Source: Hyphomicrobiaceae bacterium
GTDB lineage: Bacteria; Pseudomonadota; Alphaproteobacteria; Rhizobiales; Hyphomicrobiaceae
Length of the DNA stretch: 64,000 bases
Assembly: GCA_030655135.1 (NCBI GenBank)
Contig: JAURWC010000009.1
Coordinates: 1 to 64,000 of the forward strand
Direction: 5' to 3'
The translations under genes were made by a program, and so were the position numbers. The notes under the pieces are model-generated. The model made no database searches. It saw nothing but the letters and a program-made list of their open reading frames with translations, and was not told the DNA's origin. Of the stretch, positions 26,203 through 35,853 are shown in pieces (the stretch's first letter is position 1; every line of letters begins with the position of its first letter).

Positions 26203-26508
26203 TCAATACTGCTTTTCACACCAGGACGACGAAGCTGACTTGCATGACACGGGGAAAGCCTTAGCCATCTTCTCTGCGCTAGCCCACTCGTCCGTATCGA
26301 TGCCGTTGTTCACGTCACTGTCCATTGCCGTGAAGGTGGGCGTCGGATCGAGCTTCAGCTTCTGCTGGTTCGCTTCCCACTCCGTGCGGCTGATCCGGCC
26401 ACTGTTGTCGGTATCGAGCGTCTTGAAATGATCGGCCCAACCGCCTGCAACGGCAGCTGTCCCCGAAAGCAGCAGAACCGAAACGAAAGCGACACATTTT
26501 TTGGTCAT
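26203..26508 (-). CDS. Exported EF-hand protein
   Basis: 101 residues. The signal peptide MTKKCVAFVSVLLLSGTAAV is cleaved near AVAGG. Two EF-hand loops follow: DTDNSGRISRTEWE (12-residue loop with D, D, S and E ligands) and DSDVNNGIDTDEWA. There are two C-terminal cysteines (SCKS, WCEK). It is probably a periplasmic calcium-binding protein. A lanthanide-binding role is possible in a genome with a lanthanide-type dehydrogenase, but nothing here shows it. It stands alone between intergenic stretches. Confidence 0.8.
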   Translation of the reverse strand: MTKKCVAFVSVLLLSGTAAVAGGWADHFKTLDTDNSGRISRTEWEANQQKLKLDPTPTFTAMDSDVNNGIDTDEWASAEKMAKAFPVSCKSASSSWCEKQY

Positions 26509-26935
26509 TGCGTCTTCTCCCTAATACGTAGTTCTTCGTCATGACGTCGTCGAACCGTTGCGGACAACGGACCGGCCGCCGTTTTAGGCAGCCTCGCAAC
26601 GAGCGCCTGCTATGGGCACTTAATCAATGGCAAACCTTCCAAATCTACCCGGGACATACCGGCATGCGGACCGGGGGACGGCGCAGACAGGCTGTCTGTG
26701 CTCTCGTCTCGCAAGGGCGCAAAAGCCGGCTTATCGGCTATCGCCAGTCGAACAGCAGATAAGGCGTTACGCGAGACAGCCGCTCGCTTGCCCCTACATG
26801 CGCTTCACAGGTACAGTGGCAAAACTGGTGTGAATACTGGAAATGCTGACCGTCTTCGAGGCCAATCACACGACCATCATGGTTGAGGCTCGACGGTCCA
26901 TACTGCAGATGTAGTGCAAGCAAAAGGCTGTCGAC
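26509..26935. other. Intergenic region, nothing recognised
   Basis: 427 bases between the divergent EF-hand gene and the small exported protein at 26936. Open frames of 60-75 codons run through it in several frames but none has a ribosome site, signal peptide or familiar sequence. It presumably holds both promoters. Confidence 0.5.
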
Positions 26936-27208
26936 ATGAAACGCTCACTCACGCTCATCGCGTCGGTGCTTTCAATCAGTGCCGGCTCGGTCATCGCCGA
27001 GACGGCCGACCACGCGCCCACAAAACCCGCCGCTGACGCAGCCGCCCGATACGATCGCAGCTTGGAAAAGACTGGGCCCGCAAATGCCACCAAAGGCTCG
27101 GACAACGGCGCATCAGGCGCCTCAACCGGGACTGATCCGTCACCCACTCAGGGCAATGCGGACGGCGAAGCGGATCGACCGAACGTAAAATCCCGCAAGC
27201 CGAAGTAA
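26936..27208 (+). CDS. Small exported low-complexity protein
   Basis: 90 residues. The signal peptide MKRSLTLIASVLSISAGSVI is cut near VIAE, leaving a hydrophilic Ala/Gly/Asp/Ser/Pro-rich, probably disordered chain. It carries TGTDPSPTQGN, close to TGTDPSLAKDK in the exported protein at 59337-59651. No function recognised. Confidence 0.65.
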   Translation: MKRSLTLIASVLSISAGSVIAETADHAPTKPAADAAARYDRSLEKTGPANATKGSDNGASGASTGTDPSPTQGNADGEADRPNVKSRKPK

Positions 27209-27248
27209 CACGTATCAAGATGGGCGGCTGTGACGCGCGCCGGCACCC

Positions 27249-29666
27249 CTACGCAAGCTCGAAGCTGCCCTCTAGCACGTCGCGGGAATCGAGACCGAGC
27301 TGTACGTTGAAGTGACCGCTCTCGACCACTTCACGCAGATCGCCATTCACGAACTTGAGCTGTTCATCGCCGATCTCGAAACGCACGACGCGGCTCTCAC
27401 CAGGAGCGAGTGCTACCTTTTGAAAGCCTTTCAGCTCCTTCACCGGACGTGCGACGGAAGCGGTGGTGTCGCGAATGTAAAGCTGGACCACGTTCGCGCC
27501 TTGATACGCTCCCTCGTTCCGCAGCGTTGCCTCGGCAGTCAAGCTCTGACCGCGTGCGATACGGGACGCCGAAAGTTTCAAGTCTGAAAGCGTAAAGCGG
27601 CTGAAGCTCAACCCGAACCCAAAAGGATAGAGCGGCCCGTTCGGCTCTTCGAAATACTGCGAGGTGTAGTTGCCAAACCCGCTGTCGGGTGCGGGACGGC
27701 CGATGCGCAGATGATTGTAGTAGATCGGGATCTGGCCCACCGAGCGTGGGAAGCTGATCGGAAGCTTGGCAGAGGGATTGTGATCGCCAAACAGCACGTC
27801 GGCAATGGCATGCCCGCCCTCGGTGCCGGGATACCAAGTCTCTAACATCGCGTCCGCGTTTTCCTTCTCCCAGCCGATCGAAAGAGGACGGCCGTTCATC
27901 AGAACGACGACCAATGGTTTGCCGGTTGCTTTCAATGCTTGAAGCAGCGCGCGTTGCGAACCTGGCAAGTCAATGCTGACCCGGCTGGAGGATTCATGCG
28001 ACATGCCGCGTGATTCACCGACCGCGGCGATGACGACATCGGCCCTGCCGGCCAGAGCCACGGCCTCATCGATCAGCGCCTGCGGGCTGCGCGGATCTTG
28101 CACGACCTCAGGCCTGTCCCAGTTCAGGTTGTTGAGATGGGCAACGACTTTGGGATCGTCAGCGATGTTGGCGCCGCGTGCCATGAGCAGGCGCGCCTTG
28201 CCCGCAATGGCCTTCTCGATGCCGGCGCGCAGCGTGACGGCAAGCTCCGGCACGCCCTGAGCTGACCAAGTGCCGAGAATATCGATCCCGGAATCAGCCA
28301 ACGGCCCGACCAGCGCAATGGTACCGGACCTCTTCAATGGCAAAGTCTGATTGCGGTTCTCCAAGAGCACGATCGTCTGCCGCGCGATTTCGCGCGCAGG
28401 TGCGCGATGGAGCCGGCTATCAGCTTTATTGTCTACGGGATCATCAGCCGGCTGCCCCATGCGCAGGAACGGATTTGCAAAAAGACCCAGATCGTACTTC
28501 GCCCCCAGCACCTCGCGCACACGGTCGTCGATCTCCGCCATCGCGATCTCGCCCGAGGCAACAAGGCCCGGCAATTCGTTGAGGTAAATCTGGTCGGCCA
28601 TGCTCTGATCGACACCGGCCTTGATAGCCAGCTTGCCCGCCTCGCGCTCGTCGCGCGCTACGCCATGGCGCCGTAGCTCGTCGATTGCACCGTGATCGGA
28701 GACCGTCACGCCGCGGAAGCCCCACTGCTTGCGCAAGAGGTCCTGTAGCAGCCAGACGTTCGACGTGGCCGGCACACCGTTAATCGAATTAAGCGCGACC
28801 ATCACGCCACCTGCACCCTCGTCGATCGCCGCGCGATAGGGCGGCAGGTAGACCTGATGCATGCGCAGCGGACTCATATCGACGGTGTTGTAGTCTCGTC
28901 CGCCCTCCACTGCGCCGTAGAGCGCGAAATGCTTCACCGTCGCCATGATGCTGTCTGGGCTGTCGAGTGCTTTGCCTTGAAAGCCTCTCACGCTGGCGCG
29001 CGCACACTCGGAGACGAGATAGGGATCTTCCCCGAAGCCTTCGGACGTGCGGCCCCAGCGAGGATCATGGCTGATGTCGACCATGGGCGCGAAGGTCATG
29101 TCCAAGCCGTCGGCGCAGGCTTCGACGGCAGATACCCGCGCAGCCCGTTCGACCGCCTCCATGTCGAAGCTGGCCGCAAGGCCGAGCGGAAGCGGAAAGA
29201 TCGTGCGGTGGCCGTGCACGATGTCGTAAGCGAAGAAGATCGGGATTTTCAGCCGGCTGCGCTCGACGGCAGCAGCCTGGAGAGGCCGGTTGGCTTGCCG
29301 GACAACCGTGTTGAAGGTGCCACCGATGCGCCCCGCCGCAATTTCATCCGCCAGTTGAGCGTGCGGTATTTCCCGGCTGATGCTGATCAAACGCAGCTGG
29401 CCGACTTTCTCCTCGACGGTCATGCGCGAAATCAGATCGTCGATGAAGGCTGTCTTTGCCTCTGGATTGCCCGGCGCATTGGCTGCAGCCGACCCTGCGG
29501 CTGCAACATTTCCCATCATTCCTGTCGCGCAGACGGCGGCCGACGCCATGGCAACGAGAGCCTGTCGCCGGGAAAGACCCTCCGCCGCCGCGTCCGCGCA
29601 AAAGTCCGCCGCCCGCACGTCGGCGGCTGGCACGCCGTTTGATTTGTCCATGCTTTGTTCGTTCAC
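27249..29666 (-). CDS. bglX: Exported beta-glucosidase, GH3 family
   Basis: 805 residues (769-800 if a later start such as MDKSN at 29651 is used). A twin-arginine-like signal (LSRRQALVAMASAAV) sits within the first 60 residues. The GH3 N-terminal barrel carries the nucleophile Asp in GFRGVTVSDHGAIDEL. The C-terminal sandwich has AVGESRGMSHESSS, and an FnIII-like domain ends the protein (GANVVQLYIRD, LKGFQKVALAPGE). It is periplasmic and acts on beta-linked glucosides. It is divergent from opgG, so it may trim osmoregulated periplasmic glucans; that link is inference. Confidence 0.94.
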   Translation of the reverse strand: MNEQSMDKSNGVPAADVRAADFCADAAAEGLSRRQALVAMASAAVCATGMMGNVAAAGSAAANAPGNPEAKTAFIDDLISRMTVEEKVGQLRLISISREIPHAQLADEIAAGRIGGTFNTVVRQANRPLQAAAVERSRLKIPIFFAYDIVHGHRTIFPLPLGLAASFDMEAVERAARVSAVEACADGLDMTFAPMVDISHDPRWGRTSEGFGEDPYLVSECARASVRGFQGKALDSPDSIMATVKHFALYGAVEGGRDYNTVDMSPLRMHQVYLPPYRAAIDEGAGGVMVALNSINGVPATSNVWLLQDLLRKQWGFRGVTVSDHGAIDELRRHGVARDEREAGKLAIKAGVDQSMADQIYLNELPGLVASGEIAMAEIDDRVREVLGAKYDLGLFANPFLRMGQPADDPVDNKADSRLHRAPAREIARQTIVLLENRNQTLPLKRSGTIALVGPLADSGIDILGTWSAQGVPELAVTLRAGIEKAIAGKARLLMARGANIADDPKVVAHLNNLNWDRPEVVQDPRSPQALIDEAVALAGRADVVIAAVGESRGMSHESSSRVSIDLPGSQRALLQALKATGKPLVVVLMNGRPLSIGWEKENADAMLETWYPGTEGGHAIADVLFGDHNPSAKLPISFPRSVGQIPIYYNHLRIGRPAPDSGFGNYTSQYFEEPNGPLYPFGFGLSFSRFTLSDLKLSASRIARGQSLTAEATLRNEGAYQGANVVQLYIRDTTASVARPVKELKGFQKVALAPGESRVVRFEIGDEQLKFVNGDLREVVESGHFNVQLGLDSRDVLEGSFELA

Positions 29667-29741
29667 CTTGTTTGTGGTCGGGAGGGGCGGCGCGGCGGCA
29701 GGCCGAGGTTGTTTGGCGTTGGCTTCTTGACCCCTGCATGG

Positions 29742-31535
29742 ATGTTAGGCATTTGTGCTCGTGTGCGCGCCACTCAGCGTACTGCGAACGGTGCCAAATT
29801 GGTGGTTTGGCCTTTTAAAGGAGCTTTTGCGGACTTGTCGACTCGTCTCGCAGCTGGCCGCTTCGATCCGGCTCGGCACCTTCCAGTCCGTTTGAGATTG
29901 GTGTGGCTCGAGCAGTGCATCGCGCGCCTGTGGCTGGCTCTGCGGCTGGCCGCAAGCTTCCTATGCTTGAGCACACCGGCAATGGCCCACGACCGTCCCG
30001 GAAGCTTCGATCTGCACGAGTTGACCCTTAAGGCGAAGGCATTGGCTGACTCGCCCTATGTCGCGCCGGTCAGCACCCTGCCCGATGCGTTCGGCAAATT
30101 GCAGTTTGCCGACTACCAAAAGATCCAGCCGCTACGCGAAAAGTTTGCATGGGCCGAACTCGATACACCCTTCAAGCTGGCGTTCTACCATCAGGGCATG
30201 CAGTTCAATACGTCCGTAAGGATCAATGAAATCGTCGATGGCACCGTGCGAGAGATCCCTTACGATCCAAGCTGTTTCGACTTCGGCGACCTTCATTTCG
30301 ACCGCGAACAGATAGGCAAGCTGGGTTGGCCGGGGTTTAGGTTGTTGTATCCGGTCAACCGGCCCGGCAAAATCGACGAGATCATGAGCGTGCTGGGCGC
30401 GAGCTATTTCCGCGTTATCGGCAAGGGCCAGGTCTACGGCTTGTCGGGACGGGGGCTCGCCATCGACACCGGCTTGCCTATCGCCGAAGAGTTTCCAGCC
30501 TTCCGCGAATTCTGGATCCGCCGTCCCGCGCCGCAAGACCGGCACGTGACCTTTTACGCGCTTCTCGATTCGCCACGCGCGGCGGGTGTCTACGAATTCA
30601 CTCTGACGCTCGGCGCCGATACTCTGCTCGATATCAAATCGCGCGTCTTCCTGCGTTCGGGTGCGGCGCCGCCGGCACTCGGCATCGCGCCGCTGACCAG
30701 CATGTTCCTCCACGGCCCGAACCAGCCGCCAGCCGTTCCAAATTTCCGGCCCGCGATCCACGATTCAAACGGGCTTGCGATTCACACGGGAAGCGACGAA
30801 TGGATCTGGCGGCCCCTGAACAACCCCGCTGCAGTCGCGGTCAGCAGCTTTGCCGTCGAAAATCCGAAGGGCTTCGGGCTGCTGCAGCGGGGCCGCGACT
30901 TCTCGCGGTACGAAGATTTGAAGGACCGCTACGATATGCGCCCGAGTGCCTGGATCGAACCGGCCAACGATTGGGGCAAGGGCCACGTCCGCCTTGTCGA
31001 AATCCCCACGGCCGACGAAACCAATGACAACATCGTGAGCTTTTGGGTTCCTGACGCAATTCCGCCACCGGGCGAGCCCCTGCAATTCGACTACCGCATT
31101 CACTGGACGACTGACGAGCCTGCCATCCTGAAGGGGGGAATGTCCTACGTTTGGCAGACCATCCGCACGACGGGCGAAATCTATCATTCGAACCTCATCC
31201 GGGCTCACGACGGGACGTTGGCCTTCCTCGTCGATTTCACGGGCCCCTCGCTACGCGATCTTCCGCTCGAGTCGCCAATTGCGGCACAAATCAGCGCCAA
31301 CGACAACGTCCAGATTGTTGGATGGGAGGTTCGGCCCAATCCGGCCATCAAAGGCTGGCGGCTCATCTATCGCATCAAGGTCAAGGATACGACCAAGGCC
31401 TCTGAGCTGCGCGCTGCCCTCGCGCTGGAAGACCGCAGGCTCACCGAAACCTGGAGCTTCCAACTCCCGCCGGTGCCCGCGACGAACGTCCTGAAAACCG
31501 GAGCGAGCGAAGCAAGCAGTTCCGCATCTAGGTAG
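29742..31535 (+). CDS. opgG: Periplasmic glucan biosynthesis protein OpgG/MdoG
   Basis: About 597 residues from ATG 29742. Starts near 29892-29901 (TTG/GTG), directly before the signal peptide (LWLALRLAASFLCLSTPAMA), are equally possible, and no convincing ribosome site decides. Mature-chain motifs of the family are present: FDLHELTLKAKALADSPYVA, then PYDPSCFDFG, GFRLLYPVN, FLGASYFRVIGKGQ-like (VLGASYFRVIGKGQVYGLSG) and RDRNFSRYEDL-like (GRDFSRYEDL). It builds the branched beta-glucan backbone in the periplasm with the membrane glucosyltransferase OpgH, which is not in this window. Confidence 0.9.
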   Translation: MLGICARVRATQRTANGAKLVVWPFKGAFADLSTRLAAGRFDPARHLPVRLRLVWLEQCIARLWLALRLAASFLCLSTPAMAHDRPGSFDLHELTLKAKALADSPYVAPVSTLPDAFGKLQFADYQKIQPLREKFAWAELDTPFKLAFYHQGMQFNTSVRINEIVDGTVREIPYDPSCFDFGDLHFDREQIGKLGWPGFRLLYPVNRPGKIDEIMSVLGASYFRVIGKGQVYGLSGRGLAIDTGLPIAEEFPAFREFWIRRPAPQDRHVTFYALLDSPRAAGVYEFTLTLGADTLLDIKSRVFLRSGAAPPALGIAPLTSMFLHGPNQPPAVPNFRPAIHDSNGLAIHTGSDEWIWRPLNNPAAVAVSSFAVENPKGFGLLQRGRDFSRYEDLKDRYDMRPSAWIEPANDWGKGHVRLVEIPTADETNDNIVSFWVPDAIPPPGEPLQFDYRIHWTTDEPAILKGGMSYVWQTIRTTGEIYHSNLIRAHDGTLAFLVDFTGPSLRDLPLESPIAAQISANDNVQIVGWEVRPNPAIKGWRLIYRIKVKDTTKASELRAALALEDRRLTETWSFQLPPVPATNVLKTGASEASSSASR

Positions 31536-31624
31536 GACGCAACCGGCCGCTGCAAGGCACCGGAGCCGCGCCCGTGGCGGGGACGGTAACACACCTCACG
31601 AAGGCCAACACAGGAGACCTGGGG

Positions 31625-31963
31625 ATGCAGTACCTCGTGTCGATTCACCATCCCGACGACTACGACCCGTCCGTTTCCGAGGACAAGGCGATGTCCCGCG
31701 ATATCGACGCGCTCAACGACGAGATGATAGCCGCTGGTGTCAGGATTTTTGTCGGCGGCCTTCACCCGGCAAGTCGCGCAACGTCGCTGCGGGCGCAGCC
31801 CGATGGCGAGGTGCGCATCACTACAGGGCCATACCTGCAAACCAAAGAGCACGTGGGTGGTTTCTGGGTCCTGGAAGCCGCCAGCCAGGACGAGGCGCTG
31901 GCATGGGGACGCAAAGCTGCTGTCGCCTGCCGGGCATCCGTCGAGGTGCGTCCATTTCGCTGA
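31625..31963 (+). CDS. YciI-family protein
   Basis: 112 residues from ATG 31625 with GGAGAC upstream. The fold pattern MQYLVSIHHPDD, then LRAQPDGEVRITTGPYLQTK and GGFWVLEAASQDEALAWGRK, is the ferredoxin-like YciI/DGPF (YCII-related) family. Such proteins often accompany ECF sigma factors; none is next to it here. Function unknown. Confidence 0.85.
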   Translation: MQYLVSIHHPDDYDPSVSEDKAMSRDIDALNDEMIAAGVRIFVGGLHPASRATSLRAQPDGEVRITTGPYLQTKEHVGGFWVLEAASQDEALAWGRKAAVACRASVEVRPFR

Positions 31964-32039
31964 CGAACTCAAGGCGCTCAAGTTAAGCGAATGGGGCCAG
32001 GGGAGCGGTTCATCTGCCCGGCTGAAGGCGCCCGATCGC

Positions 32040-32345
32040 TTACGGCAGCACGAAGCCAGGCAGGCCATTTGCGACGCAAGTCGTATCCGTCGGACGCAGT
32101 GGATAGATTGCAAAGATGCCTGCGCGCGTCTGGCAGCGGGAACTGGCGGCCTCATGGTATTGAATGGCCGCAATCTCCGACGAGTTCAGCGTTGGCCTCA
32201 TCTTCCTGACGGAGCCATCGTCGGCCGACTTGATGACCGTCGCCGATGGCAGGTCGTTGATCAGGTCTTCGCTCAAACCTTCCGCAAAAGCTGGAAGGGC
32301 CTGCAAAAACAGGGCGGCAGTAGCAGCGGCGGCAAGTCTCTTCAT
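32040..32345 (-). CDS. Small exported protein of unknown function
   Basis: 101 residues. The signal peptide MKRLAAAATAALFLQALPAF is cut near AFAEG. The mature part has two cysteines (SRCQTR, TTCVAN) that could form a disulfide in the periplasm, and a LPSATVIKSADDG stretch. GGAG stands upstream of ATG 32345. No family recognised. Confidence 0.6.
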   Translation of the reverse strand: MKRLAAAATAALFLQALPAFAEGLSEDLINDLPSATVIKSADDGSVRKMRPTLNSSEIAAIQYHEAASSRCQTRAGIFAIYPLRPTDTTCVANGLPGFVLP

Positions 32346-32649
32346 AACAAGCTCCAGATCTACGCCATGATCTGAAACTTATGGGGAGCGGGTTGAACCG
32401 CTTCTGAATGTGCCGTTTACCTGCAGTTCATCGCGCGCTTCGCGATATGGAAGGTGAAACAGCGAGCTAGCAGCCAAACTCAACCGCGCTGCCATACCCG
32501 ACTAACCAACAAATAAAGCGCGCCAACATGCCAGCTGGCGGCAAGGCTGAGAACCGGTTACGCAACCAAAATCTTGATCACGTTGACAACGTGTACCCGC
32601 AACGCCAATTGAGCGGCGGGCTTCCCCGAATTTGAAAAGCGCTCCAATC
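32346..32649. other. Intergenic region, nothing recognised
   Basis: 304 bases between two divergent genes (small exported protein, helicase). No reading frame, hairpin with T run or operator stands out. It must contain both promoters. Confidence 0.5.
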
Positions 32650-34656
32650 ATGACCTTCCCGTCAGTCCATCCCGCGCTCGGGCGCACGCTTGTCGCGCGC
32701 GGCTACTTTGTGCCGACATCCGTGCAGCTCGCGGTTCTCGAGCCCCAGACGGCAGGGCGCGATTTGCTCGTCTCGGCCCAGACCGGCTCTGGCAAGACTG
32801 TGGCCTTCGGCCTTGCCATTGCCCCGACGCTGCTCGCGGGCGCGGATCGTCTGCCGCACGCGGCCCAGCCGCTGGCCCTGATCATCGCGCCTACTCGTGA
32901 GCTTGCGATGCAAGTGCAGCGCGAACTCGATTGGCTGTATGCAGACACTGCGGCGCGTATCGTGACCTGCGTCGGCGGCATGGACGCGCGCGCGGAAGCG
33001 CGACAGCTCAGCGACGGTGCACATATCGTAGTCGGCACGCCCGGCCGCCTGCGTGACCACTTGGAAAGACGCCGGCTTGATCTGAGCAAACTCGCCGCGG
33101 TCGTGCTCGACGAGGCCGACGAGATGCTCGACCTTGGATTCCGCGAAGATCTGGAATTCATTCTCGACGCGACGCCGGCAGGCCGCCAAACGCTGCTGTT
33201 TTCGGCAACCATGCCGCGTGAAATCGAAAACCTGGCACGGCGCTACCAGCGTGAAGCCGTCCGCATCGAAACGGCAAACCGTCACGAGCAGCACGCCGAC
33301 ATTGAATATCGCGCAATGCGTGTTGTGCCGGGCGACACTGAGAATGCAGTCGTCAACGTCCTCAGGTTCCATGAAGCAAGCGCCGCGATCGTATTTTGCT
33401 CGACGCGAGAAGGCGTGAAGCGCACGCACGCGCGCCTGGTAGAGCGCGGGTTCTCAGCCGTAGCCCTCTCGGGAGAGTTGACGCAGAATGAGCGCACACA
33501 TGCGCTGCAGGCTCTACGCGATGGTCGCGCCCGCGTCCTCGTAGCGACTGATGTGGCCGCGCGCGGGCTGGACCTGCCGGCGCTCGCTCTCGTCATTCAC
33601 GCCGATCTCCCCAACGATGCCGAGACGCTGCTTCACCGCTCAGGCCGCACGGGCCGGGCGGGCAATAAGGGCTTGTGCGTGTTGATTGTGCCGTTCAACC
33701 GGCGGCGAAAGGCCGATGTGCTGCTGGCCGGCGCCAAGCTCAAGGTCACGTGGGGCGCAGCACCGACTGCCGAGGAAATCCGCGCGCGCGATCAGGACCG
33801 GTTTCTGGCGAGTTCCATTTTCACCAATGCCGCGACGGACGAGGATCTGAAGCTTGCGCAAGCCCTTCAGGCCGGCCGCACGGCAGACGAGATCGCGCTC
33901 GCGCTGGTACGCATCCACCGTGCCCAGCTTCCCGCGCCCGAAGACTTGGCCGAGGATACCGGCCCGCCGCCGAGGCGAGATGACCAGACGCGGGGGGCAC
34001 GCGAGCGGGTCGAGTTCAGGCAAGACCGCAGTCGCGCGCCGCGGTCGCAAGATCGCGATGAGCGCATCAGCCCGCGCGACAGCGCCTCGCCGCGAAAGGT
34101 GCGCGACCACGGCCGCGAAATGGTTTGGTTCGGGATCGATATCGGACATGAACGCAAAGCCGATCCTCGCTGGCTGCTGCCATTGCTTTGCCGCGCCGGC
34201 AACGTGACCAAGGCCGAGATCGGTGCCATCAAGATTTTCGATCGCGACACGCGCTTTCAGATTGCAGCCGAGTTCGCGGATAATTTCGCCGACGCCGCGC
34301 GCGCCATGAAGCCCAACGAAGGGCGCATCTCTCGCATCGGAGCCTCTATGGGCGACGAGGCCGGGGCACGAAGCAGCCCGCCCGGGGCCGCTCGGCAGCA
34401 CAAGGCGGGCGAGGCGAAAACCGCAACGACCTACGACCCTCTGTCAGCGCCCCGCGGCAAAGCTCCATGGCGAGACAAGAAAAAAGAGAAAGGTGGCGGT
34501 CATCCTCATCGCAAGGGTGACGCCCATCGCACGGCCGACGCAGCGCGAACTCAAGCCAACGGTCAAAAGCCTCACGCCGGCGCCTCGAAATCAACCAGCG
34601 CGACCAGACCCACGTCCAAATACGCTCATAAGAAAAAGCGCGGCACGACCTCTTAA
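32650..34656 (+). CDS. DEAD-box ATP-dependent RNA helicase with DbpA-type RNA-binding domain
   Basis: 668 residues from ATG 32650. Motifs in order: Q-motif region FVPTSVQ, Walker A SAQTGSGKT, PTRELA, GTPGR, DEAD in VVLDEADEMLDLGF, SAT in LLFSATMP, RGLDLPAL and HRSGRTGRAG. A DbpA RNA-binding domain is near 490-560 (MVWFGIDIGHERKADPRWLL, KIFDRDTRFQIA). The C-terminal 100 residues are basic and disordered. DbpA relatives remodel 23S rRNA during 50S assembly; longer versions such as this are often cold or stress induced. Confidence 0.93.
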   Translation: MTFPSVHPALGRTLVARGYFVPTSVQLAVLEPQTAGRDLLVSAQTGSGKTVAFGLAIAPTLLAGADRLPHAAQPLALIIAPTRELAMQVQRELDWLYADTAARIVTCVGGMDARAEARQLSDGAHIVVGTPGRLRDHLERRRLDLSKLAAVVLDEADEMLDLGFREDLEFILDATPAGRQTLLFSATMPREIENLARRYQREAVRIETANRHEQHADIEYRAMRVVPGDTENAVVNVLRFHEASAAIVFCSTREGVKRTHARLVERGFSAVALSGELTQNERTHALQALRDGRARVLVATDVAARGLDLPALALVIHADLPNDAETLLHRSGRTGRAGNKGLCVLIVPFNRRRKADVLLAGAKLKVTWGAAPTAEEIRARDQDRFLASSIFTNAATDEDLKLAQALQAGRTADEIALALVRIHRAQLPAPEDLAEDTGPPPRRDDQTRGARERVEFRQDRSRAPRSQDRDERISPRDSASPRKVRDHGREMVWFGIDIGHERKADPRWLLPLLCRAGNVTKAEIGAIKIFDRDTRFQIAAEFADNFADAARAMKPNEGRISRIGASMGDEAGARSSPPGAARQHKAGEAKTATTYDPLSAPRGKAPWRDKKKEKGGGHPHRKGDAHRTADAARTQANGQKPHAGASKSTSATRPTSKYAHKKKRGTTS

Positions 34657-34821
34657 GGCTGAGGGGCGGCTAACCACGGCGATGCCGTATAGGGTCGACC
34701 GGCCGTACTCTGGCTGATGCCGACGTGGTAGCGAGCGGAGTGGTGGCGATGTGCATTTGGCACGGAGCCAGCTAAGGGCCGCTATTGACTTGCTATTCAC
34801 TCCCCGCGCACTGCGGTAGAG

Positions 34822-35193
34822 CTACCCAAGCTTTCTCACATAACTATCGCGCGCCTTCAGCACGCGATTCATGTTTGCGACGGCCCATTCGACAATCGGG
34901 ACCATCGCGACGTTGAGAGAATGACCAAGGGAGGTCAGTTCATACTCCACTGTCACCGGGACGGTTGCAAACGCGCGCCGGGTAACGAACCCGTCTTGCT
35001 CAAGCGCGCGCAGCGTCTGAGACAGCATTTTCTGGGATATGCCGTCGATCTCCCGCTTCAGAACACTGAACCGCTTCGGACCGTCTTTCAGCAAAGAGAG
35101 CACGAGCACGACCCATTTGTCCGAGATACGGTCCAGGAGTTGGCGTGTCGGACACCGAGCAGCGTAGGGGTTCCATTTCATCGCAGCATCCAT
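34822..35193 (-). CDS. HxlR-family transcriptional regulator
   Basis: 123 residues from ATG 35193 (ATG 35205 adds four residues). The winged helix carries the family signature: RCPTRQLLDRISDKWVVLVL, then LKREIDGISQKMLSQTLRAL and EDGFVTRR-like EQDGFVTRRAF, with VEYELTSLG in the wing. An N-terminal Cys (RCPT) is common in redox or carbonyl sensing members. It is divergent from the NTF2-like gene (35338), its likely target. Confidence 0.92.
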   Translation of the reverse strand: MDAAMKWNPYAARCPTRQLLDRISDKWVVLVLSLLKDGPKRFSVLKREIDGISQKMLSQTLRALEQDGFVTRRAFATVPVTVEYELTSLGHSLNVAMVPIVEWAVANMNRVLKARDSYVRKLG

Positions 35194-35337
35194 ATAGGTT
35201 ACCAAAAGGTACCTATATACCCAAAAAGTGCCTTCTATACAAAAGAAACCTCAGCGCTTAAATCGCCTTTGCCGGCAGCACCTGCCGCAGGCATTTGCCG
35301 CCGAGGATGCAGAACCCCACGAACTCAAGAGGCACGC

Positions 35338-35739
35338 ATGTCGGATCCGAAGGCTGTATTGGGCGCGTTTGGCGCGAAGATTTTTGGAGAGAAGGACTTT
35401 TCAGGTCTAAACGGCCTGATGCGGGAAGACTACATTCAGCACAATCCGCTCGTTGGACAGGGTCGCCAAGGTTTCCGGGACTTCTTCGAGGCCTGGTTCA
35501 AGGCGTCCCCGGATTTCAAGTTTGAACTGAAGCAGATCGTTTCCGAGGGCGACAAGGTGTGGGTTTACGGAACCTACTCGGGAACGCACAAGGACGATTG
35601 GCTGGGCATCCCCGCTACTGACAAAGCTTACACCTTCGACGGAGTTGATATCTTCCGCGTGCAGGACGGCAAGCTAGCGGAGCACTGGGACGTGCTCGAC
35701 GTCTACAGTCTGTTCAAGCAATTAGGCACCATCAACTAA
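35338..35739 (+). CDS. NTF2-like/SnoaL-type protein
   Basis: 133 residues from ATG 35338 with AAGAGG upstream. The cone fold of the NTF2/SnoaL superfamily is seen in YIQHNPLVGQGRQGFRDFF, VYGTYSGTHKDDWLGIPAT and VDIFRVQDGKLAEHWDVLD. Such small enzymes or binding proteins are the usual partner of HxlR regulators. The substrate is unknown. Confidence 0.85.
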   Translation: MSDPKAVLGAFGAKIFGEKDFSGLNGLMREDYIQHNPLVGQGRQGFRDFFEAWFKASPDFKFELKQIVSEGDKVWVYGTYSGTHKDDWLGIPATDKAYTFDGVDIFRVQDGKLAEHWDVLDVYSLFKQLGTIN

Positions 35740-35743
35740 GCCC

Positions 35744-35775
35744 TCTGGAGCCGCGCATCCGGTGGCGGCTCCAGA
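35744..35775. terminator. Hairpin between convergent genes
   Basis: TCTGGAGCCGC (35744-35754) pairs perfectly with GCGGCTCCAGA (35765-35775), loop of 10. It stands 5 bases after the NTF2-like stop and before the convergent DUF1194 stop. It lacks a clear T run, so it may act as a weak two-way terminator. Confidence 0.6.
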
Positions 35776-35853
35776 ACCTGGATGAGGCCCTGGCGAGCTG
35801 GGCGAACTATCCCATTTGCCGACCCTGACGATTGTCCGATTGCCTTCGGCACT

